Shown here: positions 43,694 through 50,784 of the stretch, one piece after another
How positions within the stretch are numbered: position 1 is the stretch's first letter
Layout of the letters: every line of letters begins with the position of its first letter
Origin: Marinobacter sp. LV10R510-11A
Lineage (GTDB): Bacteria; Pseudomonadota; Gammaproteobacteria; Pseudomonadales; Oleiphilaceae
Direction: 5' to 3'
NCBI RefSeq assembly: GCF_900215155.1
Contig: NZ_LT907980.1
Location: 3,472,001 to 3,536,000, forward strand
Length of the DNA stretch: 64,000 nucleotides
Notes under the pieces: model-generated
Databases searched by the model: none
The model's input: only the letters and a program-made list of their open reading frames with translations
Told to the model about the DNA's origin: nothing
Translations under genes and position numbers: made by a program

Positions 43694-44416
43694 ATGCCTG
43701 CGAAGAAGGACGACGTTTACGGAGATCACATCTCCAATAAGTTCAACGATGAGCTTCTGGCCCTGAAAACCCGTTTCCTGAAAATGGGCGGTTTGGTGGA
43801 AACCCAGATTGACAGCGCCGTTGTGGCTCTGATGGAGGATGATGACGATTTAGCGGAAGAGATCCGGGCCAAAGACAAGTTGGTGGACAGGATGGAGATG
43901 GATATTGATGAAGAGGCCATGCTCATCATCGCTCGTCGCCAGCCAACGGCCCGAGATCTGCGGCTGGTGATCTCGGTGATCCGAATGGTTGCGGATTTGG
44001 AACGGGTGGGCGATGAAGCCAAGAAAATCGCCAAATTTGCGATCAAACTCTCTGAAGAAGGGCAGTCGCCCCAAGGCTATGGGGAAGTGCGCCATATTGG
44101 TGCCCATGTAATGGGAATGCTCCGCGACTCATTGGATGCGTTTGCCAGACTGGATTCCGAACAGGCTCTGCGGGTAATGAAAGAAGACAAGCGGGTGGAT
44201 GAGGAATACCAGGGTGCGGCCCGCAGCCTGCTGACATTCATGATGGAAGATCCCCGCAATATTTCACGCTGTATGTCGGTGATGTGGGTTCTGAGGTCAC
44301 TGGAGAGGGTAGGAGATCACGCCTGCAACATTGCCGAGAACGTGATCTTTATGGTCAAGGGTGAAGATGTCCGGCACACGCCGATGGAAGAAGCGGAGCG
44401 GGTTGTGGGGCGCTAA
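43694..44416 (+). CDS. phoU: Phosphate signalling protein PhoU
   Basis: A 240-residue all-helical protein with two PhoU repeats, each with the acidic metal-binding E/DxxxD pattern (ARDLRLVISVIRMVADLERVGDEAKKI and SLERVGDHACNIAENVIFM). It links PstB to the PhoR sensor kinase and restrains Pho regulon output and phosphate uptake when phosphate is plentiful. An AGGGAGAA ribosome site precedes it. It closes the pst operon and ends 2 bp from the stop of the convergent HIT gene. Confidence 0.95.
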   Translation: MPAKKDDVYGDHISNKFNDELLALKTRFLKMGGLVETQIDSAVVALMEDDDDLAEEIRAKDKLVDRMEMDIDEEAMLIIARRQPTARDLRLVISVIRMVADLERVGDEAKKIAKFAIKLSEEGQSPQGYGEVRHIGAHVMGMLRDSLDAFARLDSEQALRVMKEDKRVDEEYQGAARSLLTFMMEDPRNISRCMSVMWVLRSLERVGDHACNIAENVIFMVKGEDVRHTPMEEAERVVGR

Positions 44417-44418
44417 GC

Positions 44419-44784
44419 TCAGGCCTGCTTCATTTTGTCGGTATAGGGAGGCCAGCCCATAGGCTTTCCGGCCAGCAGGTGAAGGTGGATGTGGAACACG
44501 GTCTGGCCAGAGTTTTCACCACAGTTCATCACGGTGCGGTAGCCATCCTCGGCAAAGCCCATCTCTTTAGCGAGTTTCGCAGCCACCCAGAACAAGTGGC
44601 CCGCCAACTCGCGATCCATTTCCTCGATGTCATTGATGGTGGGGATCACTTTTTTCGGAATGATCAGCAAATGCACCGGAGCCTGAGGATTGATGTCGCG
44701 AAAGGCCAAGCTGATGTCGTCTTCGTAGACGATATCTGCCGGAATTTCGCGGTTGATAATTTTAGTGAAAAGGGTTTCGGACAT
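44419..44784 (-). CDS. HIT family protein (HinT-like)
   Basis: A 121-residue histidine-triad protein with [18 protein letters not shown] at its end, the HxHxHxx motif that binds and hydrolyses nucleotide phosphoramidates and related AMP conjugates. Length and the opening [19 protein letters not shown] match HinT/YcfF. It is a small cytoplasmic hydrolase. It lies downstream of the UbiH-type gene on the same strand, 38 bp apart, and converges on phoU. Confidence 0.93.
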   Translation of the reverse strand: MSETLFTKIINREIPADIVYEDDISLAFRDINPQAPVHLLIIPKKVIPTINDIEEMDRELAGHLFWVAAKLAKEMGFAEDGYRTVMNCGENSGQTVFHIHLHLLAGKPMGWPPYTDKMKQA

Positions 44785-44822
44785 GATGAATTCCTGTTTT
44801 TGTCGCTTGATTTTTCAGGTAC

Positions 44823-46118
44823 TTAAAGTTCACTCAGGCCCGGCAGCCGGGAGGCCAGTTGCCTGATGATCGCCGGCAGCTCATCGTCGATGCCCATAGC
44901 ATAGCGAGCTACCCGATTACGGGCAAAGGGTAAGGCACGCGCGGTTCCCAGGCCGATGTTCCGGAGCAGGTGAAGCGGCGGAGCCTGGTTGCTGAACAGG
45001 TGATAGAACGCATCCATAGCAAACATCATGCGCCGGTTCGCCGGCCGCCGTTGCTGCTCGTAATGGGCCAGCACTGACGGTTCGGCTAGGTCTTTGCCCG
45101 CCCGTCGGGCCTCTTTCAGAACGCTCTGCAGGCACTGGGCATCCTGAAAACCCAGGTTCACACCCTGGCCCGCCAATGGGTTGATGGTGTGGGCGGCGTC
45201 ACCCGTGAGCACAATACGGCCCGCCGAGTAGTGTTTGGCGTGTTGCCGGGCTATGGGAAAGCTGGCTCGGTCTTCAATATGAGTAAGGTGCGGCAGTTCT
45301 GCAGGGAAGCCTTTCTGTATTTCTGCCATTAGCGCTTCATGGCTCAAGCTTTTAAGGCGGGCGATTTCCTCCGGTGCGTCATACCACACCAGTGACCCTC
45401 TGCTCTCACCGGGGTAATCCGGGCCTGCGCTGTGCAGCGGCAGGAAGGCCCTAGGGCCAGAAGGATAGAAACCCTGCCAAGTGATGTCTTGCACCTGGCC
45501 CTGATAACGCACGGAAATGACCATCGCTTGCTGGCCGTACTGATTGCGAGTAACGCCTATGCCCGCCATGTCTCGCACCCGGGACTGCGCACCGTCGGCA
45601 CCGATAACCAGTGTGGCCGTCAGCTGCTGGCTGTCGTCAAGCGTTACCGTTGCCAAATCAGCCGTCTGGGTAATGCTGGAAACGCCGTTGCCGGCCAGAA
45701 TAGTAACTGAAGGTTGTGCTTCTGCGGCTTGCCAGAGACCTTGCTGAGTCACCGAGTTCTCAACGATATGGCCGAGGTGAGTGGTGTTCAACCCGGCGGC
45801 ATCGAATTCCACCTGGTTTGAGGTTCGCGGTAGTAGGTTGCTCAGCGGATGCCGGGTTTCATCCCACACAGCGAGGCGACGATAGGGGGTCGCCCGCATA
45901 TTGAGGATGTAATCCCAAGCGCCAAGGCTTTGCAGGTAGCGTTCGCTGCCCGCGCTCAGGGCAGACACGCGGATATCGGGAGCCGTTTGGGGATCGAATG
46001 TGGGGGCTGGGGCGCGATCTACCATCGCGACGTTGAAGCCATCCCGACCGAGGCCGGTGGCGAGTGCAGCGCCGACCATACCGGCGCCGACAATCACAAT
46101 ATCAAAAGCTTGAGTCAT
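44823..46118 (-). CDS. UbiH/UbiF/Coq6-family FAD-dependent ubiquinone hydroxylase
   Basis: A 431-residue flavin monooxygenase. The ATG at 46118 is supported by AGGAACC upstream and puts the FAD motif FDIVIVGAGMVGAALATGLG at residue 5. The second signature GADGAQSRVRDMAGI and the closing LTGDAAHTINPLAGQGVNLG are those of the UbiH/UbiF/UbiI group. Such enzymes hydroxylate ring positions C5, C1 or C6 during ubiquinone synthesis. Which position this one modifies cannot be decided from the sequence alone; no other ubi gene is adjacent. Confidence 0.87.
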   Translation of the reverse strand: MTQAFDIVIVGAGMVGAALATGLGRDGFNVAMVDRAPAPTFDPQTAPDIRVSALSAGSERYLQSLGAWDYILNMRATPYRRLAVWDETRHPLSNLLPRTSNQVEFDAAGLNTTHLGHIVENSVTQQGLWQAAEAQPSVTILAGNGVSSITQTADLATVTLDDSQQLTATLVIGADGAQSRVRDMAGIGVTRNQYGQQAMVISVRYQGQVQDITWQGFYPSGPRAFLPLHSAGPDYPGESRGSLVWYDAPEEIARLKSLSHEALMAEIQKGFPAELPHLTHIEDRASFPIARQHAKHYSAGRIVLTGDAAHTINPLAGQGVNLGFQDAQCLQSVLKEARRAGKDLAEPSVLAHYEQQRRPANRRMMFAMDAFYHLFSNQAPPLHLLRNIGLGTARALPFARNRVARYAMGIDDELPAIIRQLASRLPGLSEL

Positions 46119-46203
46119 ATCGGGTTCCTGTCTGATGTCCACAGTTTACGCGATGGCAAAGATCAGACAAGCGACCGGGATCAAGCCGGCTGTAAAAGCA
46201 CCA

Positions 46204-46758
46204 TTAACCTACCACGCCGGCCACCTGCTGTTCTGATGATTCTGCGGGCCGGTGACGGCTTTTTATAAGCCAAGCAGGCTTCTGGGCCCCGGGCTTTATG
46301 AAGCCCCGGTTGAGCACCATGGGTTGCACCAAGTTTAGAAAATCCGAGGTTTTCATGTGCAGGGATTCGGTATGGCTTCCTGCGGCAAACGCGAGTTCTG
46401 GCTGTTCTGTCAGGGGTTCTGCGCAGTAAACGGTCATGCCGAACAGGTTGCCAAAGGGCGGCATGGCGCCGACCTCGCAATTGGGGAAACGATCCTGGAA
46501 CGCCTGCTCATCGGCAAGATCGACAAAATCGGTTTCCAAAATACGTGAGAGGCTGTCCCAGCGAACACGCCAAGTGGCCGGCATGACCAGCATGGCCATT
46601 TTTCCATCGAGTTCAATAATGACGGTTTTGACGGCCTTGTCACCCGCGATTTTTACGTGGCGAGCAAGTTCTTGAGCGGTAAACGCGGGAGGATGAGTGA
46701 GGCACATGTATTCAACATTTGCCTCCTCAAGAAACTCCTTCAACTGCTGCACAGGCAT
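46204..46758 (-). CDS. YbaK/ProX-family aminoacyl-tRNA deacylase
   Basis: A 184-residue protein of the YbaK/EbsC fold. The opening VQQLKEFLEEANVEYMCLTH and the blocks DKAVKTVIIELDGKMAMLVM and MPPFGNLFGMTVYCAEPL are typical, with the lysine of GDKAVKT being the usual catalytic residue. Members remove misloaded amino acids from tRNA (for example Ala or Cys from tRNA-Pro). The last 25-30 residues are low in conserved features. It is a single gene between the UbiH-type and MscS genes. Confidence 0.82.
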   Translation of the reverse strand: MPVQQLKEFLEEANVEYMCLTHPPAFTAQELARHVKIAGDKAVKTVIIELDGKMAMLVMPATWRVRWDSLSRILETDFVDLADEQAFQDRFPNCEVGAMPPFGNLFGMTVYCAEPLTEQPELAFAAGSHTESLHMKTSDFLNLVQPMVLNRGFIKPGAQKPAWLIKSRHRPAESSEQQVAGVVG

Positions 46759-46930
46759 AATGACAGCCTCCTACCAGCAATAACAGCAAACCGGAGTGGC
46801 TGATTTAGTGCTTGTCCTGCTCCGGCGATGGCCTGGCGGGGCTGTTCGGCCCCGCCATTATTGGTCAGCTTAGCTGAGGTTGTTCAGTTTGCGAGTAACG
46901 TGTTGTATCTATGCGATACAGATTGCTACC

Positions 46931-47764
46931 TCACTCGGTTTTGTACACGTGTACGTCGCGCTGGGGAAAAGGAATGGTGATGCCCTCGGCATCGAACGCC
47001 TTTTTCACTTTTTTGTGCATGTCCCAGTAGTATGGCCAGAGGTCATCGGTGGCAACCCAGGGGCGGAACATCAGGTTGACCGAGTTATCACCGAGGCTGC
47101 CGACGCAGATCCGCGGCTCCGGATCTTTCAGGGACCTCTCATCCTCATCAAACAGTCGCTGAAGGATGGCTAGGGCCTTGTCGATATCGTCGTCGTAGTG
47201 AATGCCGAAGGTCATGTCACAACGACGCTTGTCATAAATGCTGACGTTCACCAGGGTCTCGTTAGACAGGCTGCCATTGGGAATGACGACACGACGGTTA
47301 TCGAAGGTATTCACCACGGTGTAGAGAATCTGGATCTCCGCAACGGCACCCAGGAATCCCTGCGCCTCGATGGTGTCACCCACCTTGAAGGGTTTGAAGA
47401 TCAGTATCAGCACGCCCCCGGCGAAGTTGCCAAGGCTGCCCTGAAGCGCCAGACCGATGGCCAGGCCGGCGGCACCGATGACGGCGATGAATGAGGTGGT
47501 TGCGATACCGATCATCGAGGCAACCGAAATCAGCAGCATGACCTTGAAAATAATGCTTATCAGGCCGCAGAGAAACTTGTTCAGGGTCGGATCTTTCGCG
47601 CCCAGCTTTTTATCGAGAACCCCAACGAACCGATTGATCAGCCAGAGGCCGATAACCAGCGTAACGATGGCCAGCACGAATTTCGGGGCATAGGTCATGA
47701 CCAGCGCAATGGCCTGGTCCACGTATTCAGAGGCGCGCCCGTCAGCGCCAAGTAGATCTTCCAT
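46931..47764 (-). CDS. mscS: Small-conductance mechanosensitive channel MscS
   Basis: A 277-residue channel (E. coli MscS 286). Three membrane helices are visible, the pore-lining third being GAAGLAIGLALQGSLGNFAGG with its Gly/Ala packing face, followed by the MscS beta domain (FKPFKVGDTIEAQGFLGAV) and the C-terminal cage. It opens on membrane tension to release solutes after osmotic downshock, fitting a marine bacterium. It is monocistronic. A GC-rich hairpin without T tract lies 75 bp downstream. Confidence 0.93.
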   Translation of the reverse strand: MEDLLGADGRASEYVDQAIALVMTYAPKFVLAIVTLVIGLWLINRFVGVLDKKLGAKDPTLNKFLCGLISIIFKVMLLISVASMIGIATTSFIAVIGAAGLAIGLALQGSLGNFAGGVLILIFKPFKVGDTIEAQGFLGAVAEIQILYTVVNTFDNRRVVIPNGSLSNETLVNVSIYDKRRCDMTFGIHYDDDIDKALAILQRLFDEDERSLKDPEPRICVGSLGDNSVNLMFRPWVATDDLWPYYWDMHKKVKKAFDAEGITIPFPQRDVHVYKTE

Positions 47765-47896
47765 AGGGGATTCCTTGTTGATTCCTGTTTCTTATATATG
47801 ACGCCATCAGTGTAAGTTGGCCGAATGTATTCAAGGCTTCATATAGCAGACGAAATGATCGAGGTTAATCTGAGCCGCTATTTGAGCGTGTATTGT

Positions 47897-49000
47897 TTAC
47901 GCAGAGGCATTGTCACTGGCCCACCCGATAACGGCATCCGGGCCTCCACGGACAAGTATCCGCCCCTGTTTCTGGCCGAGCTGGTAGTCGTACATTGGGT
48001 CGTAGTAGTTCTGAAGAAGCGGTTGAATCCACGCATCGTGAGCGTGAACATCGCCGGTGCTTTGTTGTTGTGCCAGCGCTTGCTCCATGTGGCCGCGTAA
48101 TTGGCTGTAACGCTCGCCGCCCAAGCGTTTGCTTATACGCTCGAGCGCCCCGAGAAGGTAGTCGCGGAAGTTCAACCAGCCGGCTTCCTCGCCGTCACGG
48201 CTCATATAATCGACAGACATGTTTTCCACGTAGTCTTCCCGGATAATCTGTGTGCGTTCTTCCAGCGATCGCTCTAGAATAAGCATCGGTGCATGTGTTA
48301 TCCGCTCTTTCAGGGCATCCGGCATGGCACAGCGGCCAACTAGGCGGCTTTCATCTTCCAAGTAAACAGGGCCGCCTATTAAATGGTGAGCCTTTAACAT
48401 GGCAACGGCCAAACGGTTTTCGAAATCGATCTGTGATGGCTGTGGTGTCACCTGACGCCCGAAGCTGGAGCCTCTGTGGTTTGCCAGCCCTTCAAGATCT
48501 ACGGGGTTTAAAAGTTGCTGCAGTACGCGGGTTTTACCTGTTCCTGTGCGCCCGCTAACGATGTGGAAATCACCGGACTCGACAAGGTTGTCGAGGCTGT
48601 CGATAAGGAATCGGCGCAACGCCTTGTAGCCACCCTGAACGAGTGGGTAATCAATGCCTGCATCCTTTATCCATTGCTGGGTCAGCTTAGATCGTAAGCC
48701 GCCACGAAAGCAGAACAAGTAGCCCTCCGGATGACGTGCCACAAACCGTTTCCAAGCTTCAATGCGCTGGGCTTTGATGTCGCCAGCCACGAGCTGGTGG
48801 CCCAGCCGGATTGCTTCATCTTGGCCTTTTTCTTTGTAGCAGATGCCTATCTGGTGCCGCTCTTCGTCGTTCATCAGCGGCGCGTTTTCAGCACTAGGGA
48901 AGCTGCCTTTGGCAAATTCCACGGGTGCCCGTACATCCATTAATGGGGTGTCGTTCAGGAACAGGGAAAGGTAGTTGTCGGTATCGGGTCTGCTTGCCAT
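47897..49000 (-). CDS. mnmH: tRNA 2-selenouridine synthase MnmH (SelU)
   Basis: A 367-residue protein (E. coli YbbB 364). Residues 1-130 are a rhodanese domain with active-site loop FCFRGGLRSKL, holding the essential cysteine, and the second half is a P-loop domain with SGRTGTGKTRVLQQL. It converts 2-thiouridine at the wobble position of Lys, Glu and Gln tRNAs to 2-selenouridine through a geranylated intermediate, using selenophosphate. No selD gene is in the window. It lies just downstream (in reading direction) of the CsrB/RsmZ-like RNA, 106 bp from that RNA's terminator. Confidence 0.92.
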   Translation of the reverse strand: MASRPDTDNYLSLFLNDTPLMDVRAPVEFAKGSFPSAENAPLMNDEERHQIGICYKEKGQDEAIRLGHQLVAGDIKAQRIEAWKRFVARHPEGYLFCFRGGLRSKLTQQWIKDAGIDYPLVQGGYKALRRFLIDSLDNLVESGDFHIVSGRTGTGKTRVLQQLLNPVDLEGLANHRGSSFGRQVTPQPSQIDFENRLAVAMLKAHHLIGGPVYLEDESRLVGRCAMPDALKERITHAPMLILERSLEERTQIIREDYVENMSVDYMSRDGEEAGWLNFRDYLLGALERISKRLGGERYSQLRGHMEQALAQQQSTGDVHAHDAWIQPLLQNYYDPMYDYQLGQKQGRILVRGGPDAVIGWASDNASA

Positions 49001-49106
49001 TTCAGGGTTCGATCGCGTGCCAGAGTGAGGTGGCAGTATAAAGGAAATGAGGTTTTCCTGCTTTATGATCGTGGCGTTTGAAATGCTGGGGCTCGAAATT
49101 CAGCAT

Positions 49107-49334
49107 AAAAAAAGGGCAACCCTAGGGTTGCCCTTTACCGGAACAGGTCGGCGCATCCTTGCGCTGAGTGCAACAGCCGTGTTGCGAATCCTTGTGCCAC
49201 TCCGTGGTGCCGGCTTCCGAGCCAGCTATCCAAATAGTTATCCCTTAAGCCTGATATCCCTGTGTCCCTGCTTCTCCCTGCAATCCATGCCGGGGTGCAT
49301 CCAGTGCGTCGTCCTTTTCCCTGTCATCCTTGAC
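49107..49334 (-). ncRNA. CsrB/RsmZ-like small regulatory RNA
   Basis: A minus-strand RNA of about 228 nt inferred from sequence. Between a TATAGT -10 box (49341-49346) and a terminator (perfect 26-bp palindrome 49111-49136 plus T run to 49107) lie 14 GGA motifs in about 180 nt, many as AAGGA, CAGGGA or AAGGGA, some in small hairpin loops such as CTCGGAAG. Dense GGA motifs are the hallmark of CsrB/RsmY/RsmZ RNAs, which sequester CsrA/RsmA. No convincing protein frame or ribosome site exists here. A GacA-like box lies about 170 bp upstream of the predicted start, at the position known for rsmY/rsmZ. The weak -35 fits a promoter that needs GacA. The exact 5' end is an estimate. Confidence 0.82.
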
Positions 49335-49503
49335 GAGATCACTATACCAACTGGACACATGGAAACCTGTGAACTCTGCACGCTTGTGCGACGTGTCTGC
49401 TTGCTGTGGTGGTGCCGGACTATACGTATCATAAGGTTAGGGGATTATAGGGTGAGGTTGGTAACGGTTGCGTACACAAAGTTACGGCAGGATCTCACAG
49501 GTT

Positions 49504-49521
49504 TGTGCGAAATATCTCACA
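49504..49521 (-). promoter_or_regulatory. GacA-type upstream activating box for the small RNA
   Basis: Minus strand TGTGAGATATTTCGCACA, an imperfect palindrome close to the GacA consensus TGTAAG-N6-CTTACA (9 of 12 defined positions). It lies 170-187 bp upstream of the predicted RNA start, as in Pseudomonas rsmY and rsmZ. It overlaps the stop codon of the VanZ-like gene. Confidence 0.68.
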
Positions 49522-49921
49522 CTGATTCGGGCGAATCTCTCAAGTCTCTTTTGCCGGCTTTACGTGTACCCGGCCACGGGAGTAGCCCGATCAGTATTCC
49601 TGCGCCGTCGGCAACCAAATCTGTCAGGGAAAAATCCCTATAAGGCAGGCTGGCCTGAACAGCCTCTATGCCCAGCCCAAAACCCAGAAGTGCCGGTGCA
49701 TACCAAATGGTGCGGAGCCCCGGCCAAGCCAGCCGCGTAACGATGGTAAGCTCAAAGAAGGCGATGAAATGATTGACTTTGTCGCTGGGCGCCGAGGGGA
49801 TCGGATAGTCGCTGCTTGTGGTTGCCAGCAGGCCAATGGCAATTACTGACAGCAGCAGAACAAGACGCCACAATAACTGATAGTGAAGCAAGGCTAGAAG
49901 TTGGTGTTTCAGTGTTGCCAT
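49517..49921 (-). CDS. VanZ-like membrane protein
   Basis: A 134-residue protein with about four hydrophobic helices. SDKVNHFIAFFELTIVTRLA and DFSLTDLVADGAGILIGLLP match the VanZ-like family (D-K-x-x-H and D-x-x-x-N/D-x-x-G patterns). Function is unknown for most members; the name comes from a gene of the vancomycin/teicoplanin cluster and does not imply resistance here. Its stop overlaps the GacA-like box. It is divergent from cysZ. Confidence 0.75.
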   Translation of the reverse strand: MATLKHQLLALLHYQLLWRLVLLLSVIAIGLLATTSSDYPIPSAPSDKVNHFIAFFELTIVTRLAWPGLRTIWYAPALLGFGLGIEAVQASLPYRDFSLTDLVADGAGILIGLLPWPGTRKAGKRDLRDSPESV

Positions 49922-50018
49922 TGGTGAAATCCGTCAGAGTTCTCTGGCTGTGTGAAGGTTTTCAACATGATATGCTTTGCGCCCCGTCACTGTCATTGAA
50001 GCGGAGGGTTAATCAGCG

Positions 50019-50768
50019 ATGCTCAGAGGTAATTTTTTTCGTGGACTGGGCTACCTGGGTGAGGGGTTTCGCCTGATACGCCAGCCGAGCCTGCGATTGT
50101 TTGTTGTGATTCCGCTTGTGATCAACATTATTCTCTTCGGGTTGCTGTTCTATTTTCTGGGCGAAATTTTCGGCGCTCTGATTGCCACCGCTATGGGCTG
50201 GCTGCCTGACTGGGCTTGGTTGCAGGCTCTGGACTGGCTTTTCTGGATTCTATACGGGGCCGTGATCCTGCTTATGCTGGCTTACGGCTTTGTGATCGTC
50301 GCCAACCTGATTGGTTCCCCGTTTTATGGTTACCTGGCGGAACTCACTGAAAAGCACCTCACCGGCCAGGAAATCAGCACTGACGATGGCTGGGCTGCCA
50401 TTATAAAGGACATCCCCCGGGCACTCTGGCGCGAAGTGCAAAAAATCGTCTACTACCTGCCGCGGGCCATTGGCCTGTTTGTTATCGGCTTGATCCCGGT
50501 GGTCAATCTGGTTGCGGCTGTGCTGTGGTTTTTGTTTAACAGTTGGATGATGGCGCTGCAGTATGTGGATTATCCCGCAGACAACCATAAGGTTAGCTTT
50601 AAGGCGTTGCGCCAATTGCTTGCCGATACTCGACTGTCTGCGTTGGGTTTCGGGCTGCCGGTCGCCTTGGCGGCCATGGTACCTGTTCTGAATCTTATTG
50701 TGGTTCCCGCAGCTGTATGCGGCGCGACTGCTTATTGGGTGCGTGAAAACGGCGCAACACGAAATTAA
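50019..50768 (+). CDS. cysZ: CysZ-family sulfate transporter
   Basis: A 249-residue membrane protein of the EI24/CysZ family (E. coli 253). Membrane helices are seen at LRLFVVIPLVINIILFGLLF, WLFWILYGAVILLMLAYGFV and ALAAMVPVLNLIVVPAAVCG, with family motif NLIGSPFYGYLAELTEKHL. CysZ mediates sulfate uptake that feeds cysteine synthesis. No other cys gene is adjacent. Its stop lies 17 bp before the TTG start of rapA, so co-transcription is possible. Confidence 0.85.
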   Translation: MLRGNFFRGLGYLGEGFRLIRQPSLRLFVVIPLVINIILFGLLFYFLGEIFGALIATAMGWLPDWAWLQALDWLFWILYGAVILLMLAYGFVIVANLIGSPFYGYLAELTEKHLTGQEISTDDGWAAIIKDIPRALWREVQKIVYYLPRAIGLFVIGLIPVVNLVAAVLWFLFNSWMMALQYVDYPADNHKVSFKALRQLLADTRLSALGFGLPVALAAMVPVLNLIVVPAAVCGATAYWVRENGATRN

Positions 50769-50784
50769 AGAGTTTGGAGGATTT

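Noticed and set aside
46834..46857. GC-rich hairpin downstream of mscS
   Set aside because: The stem is good but no T tract follows on either strand, so it is not called as a terminator.
49047..49643. A 198-codon open frame on the plus strand
   Set aside because: It runs through a perfect terminator palindrome and across the reverse of 14 GGA motifs, has no ribosome site and overlaps the VanZ-like gene; the RNA on the other strand explains the region better.
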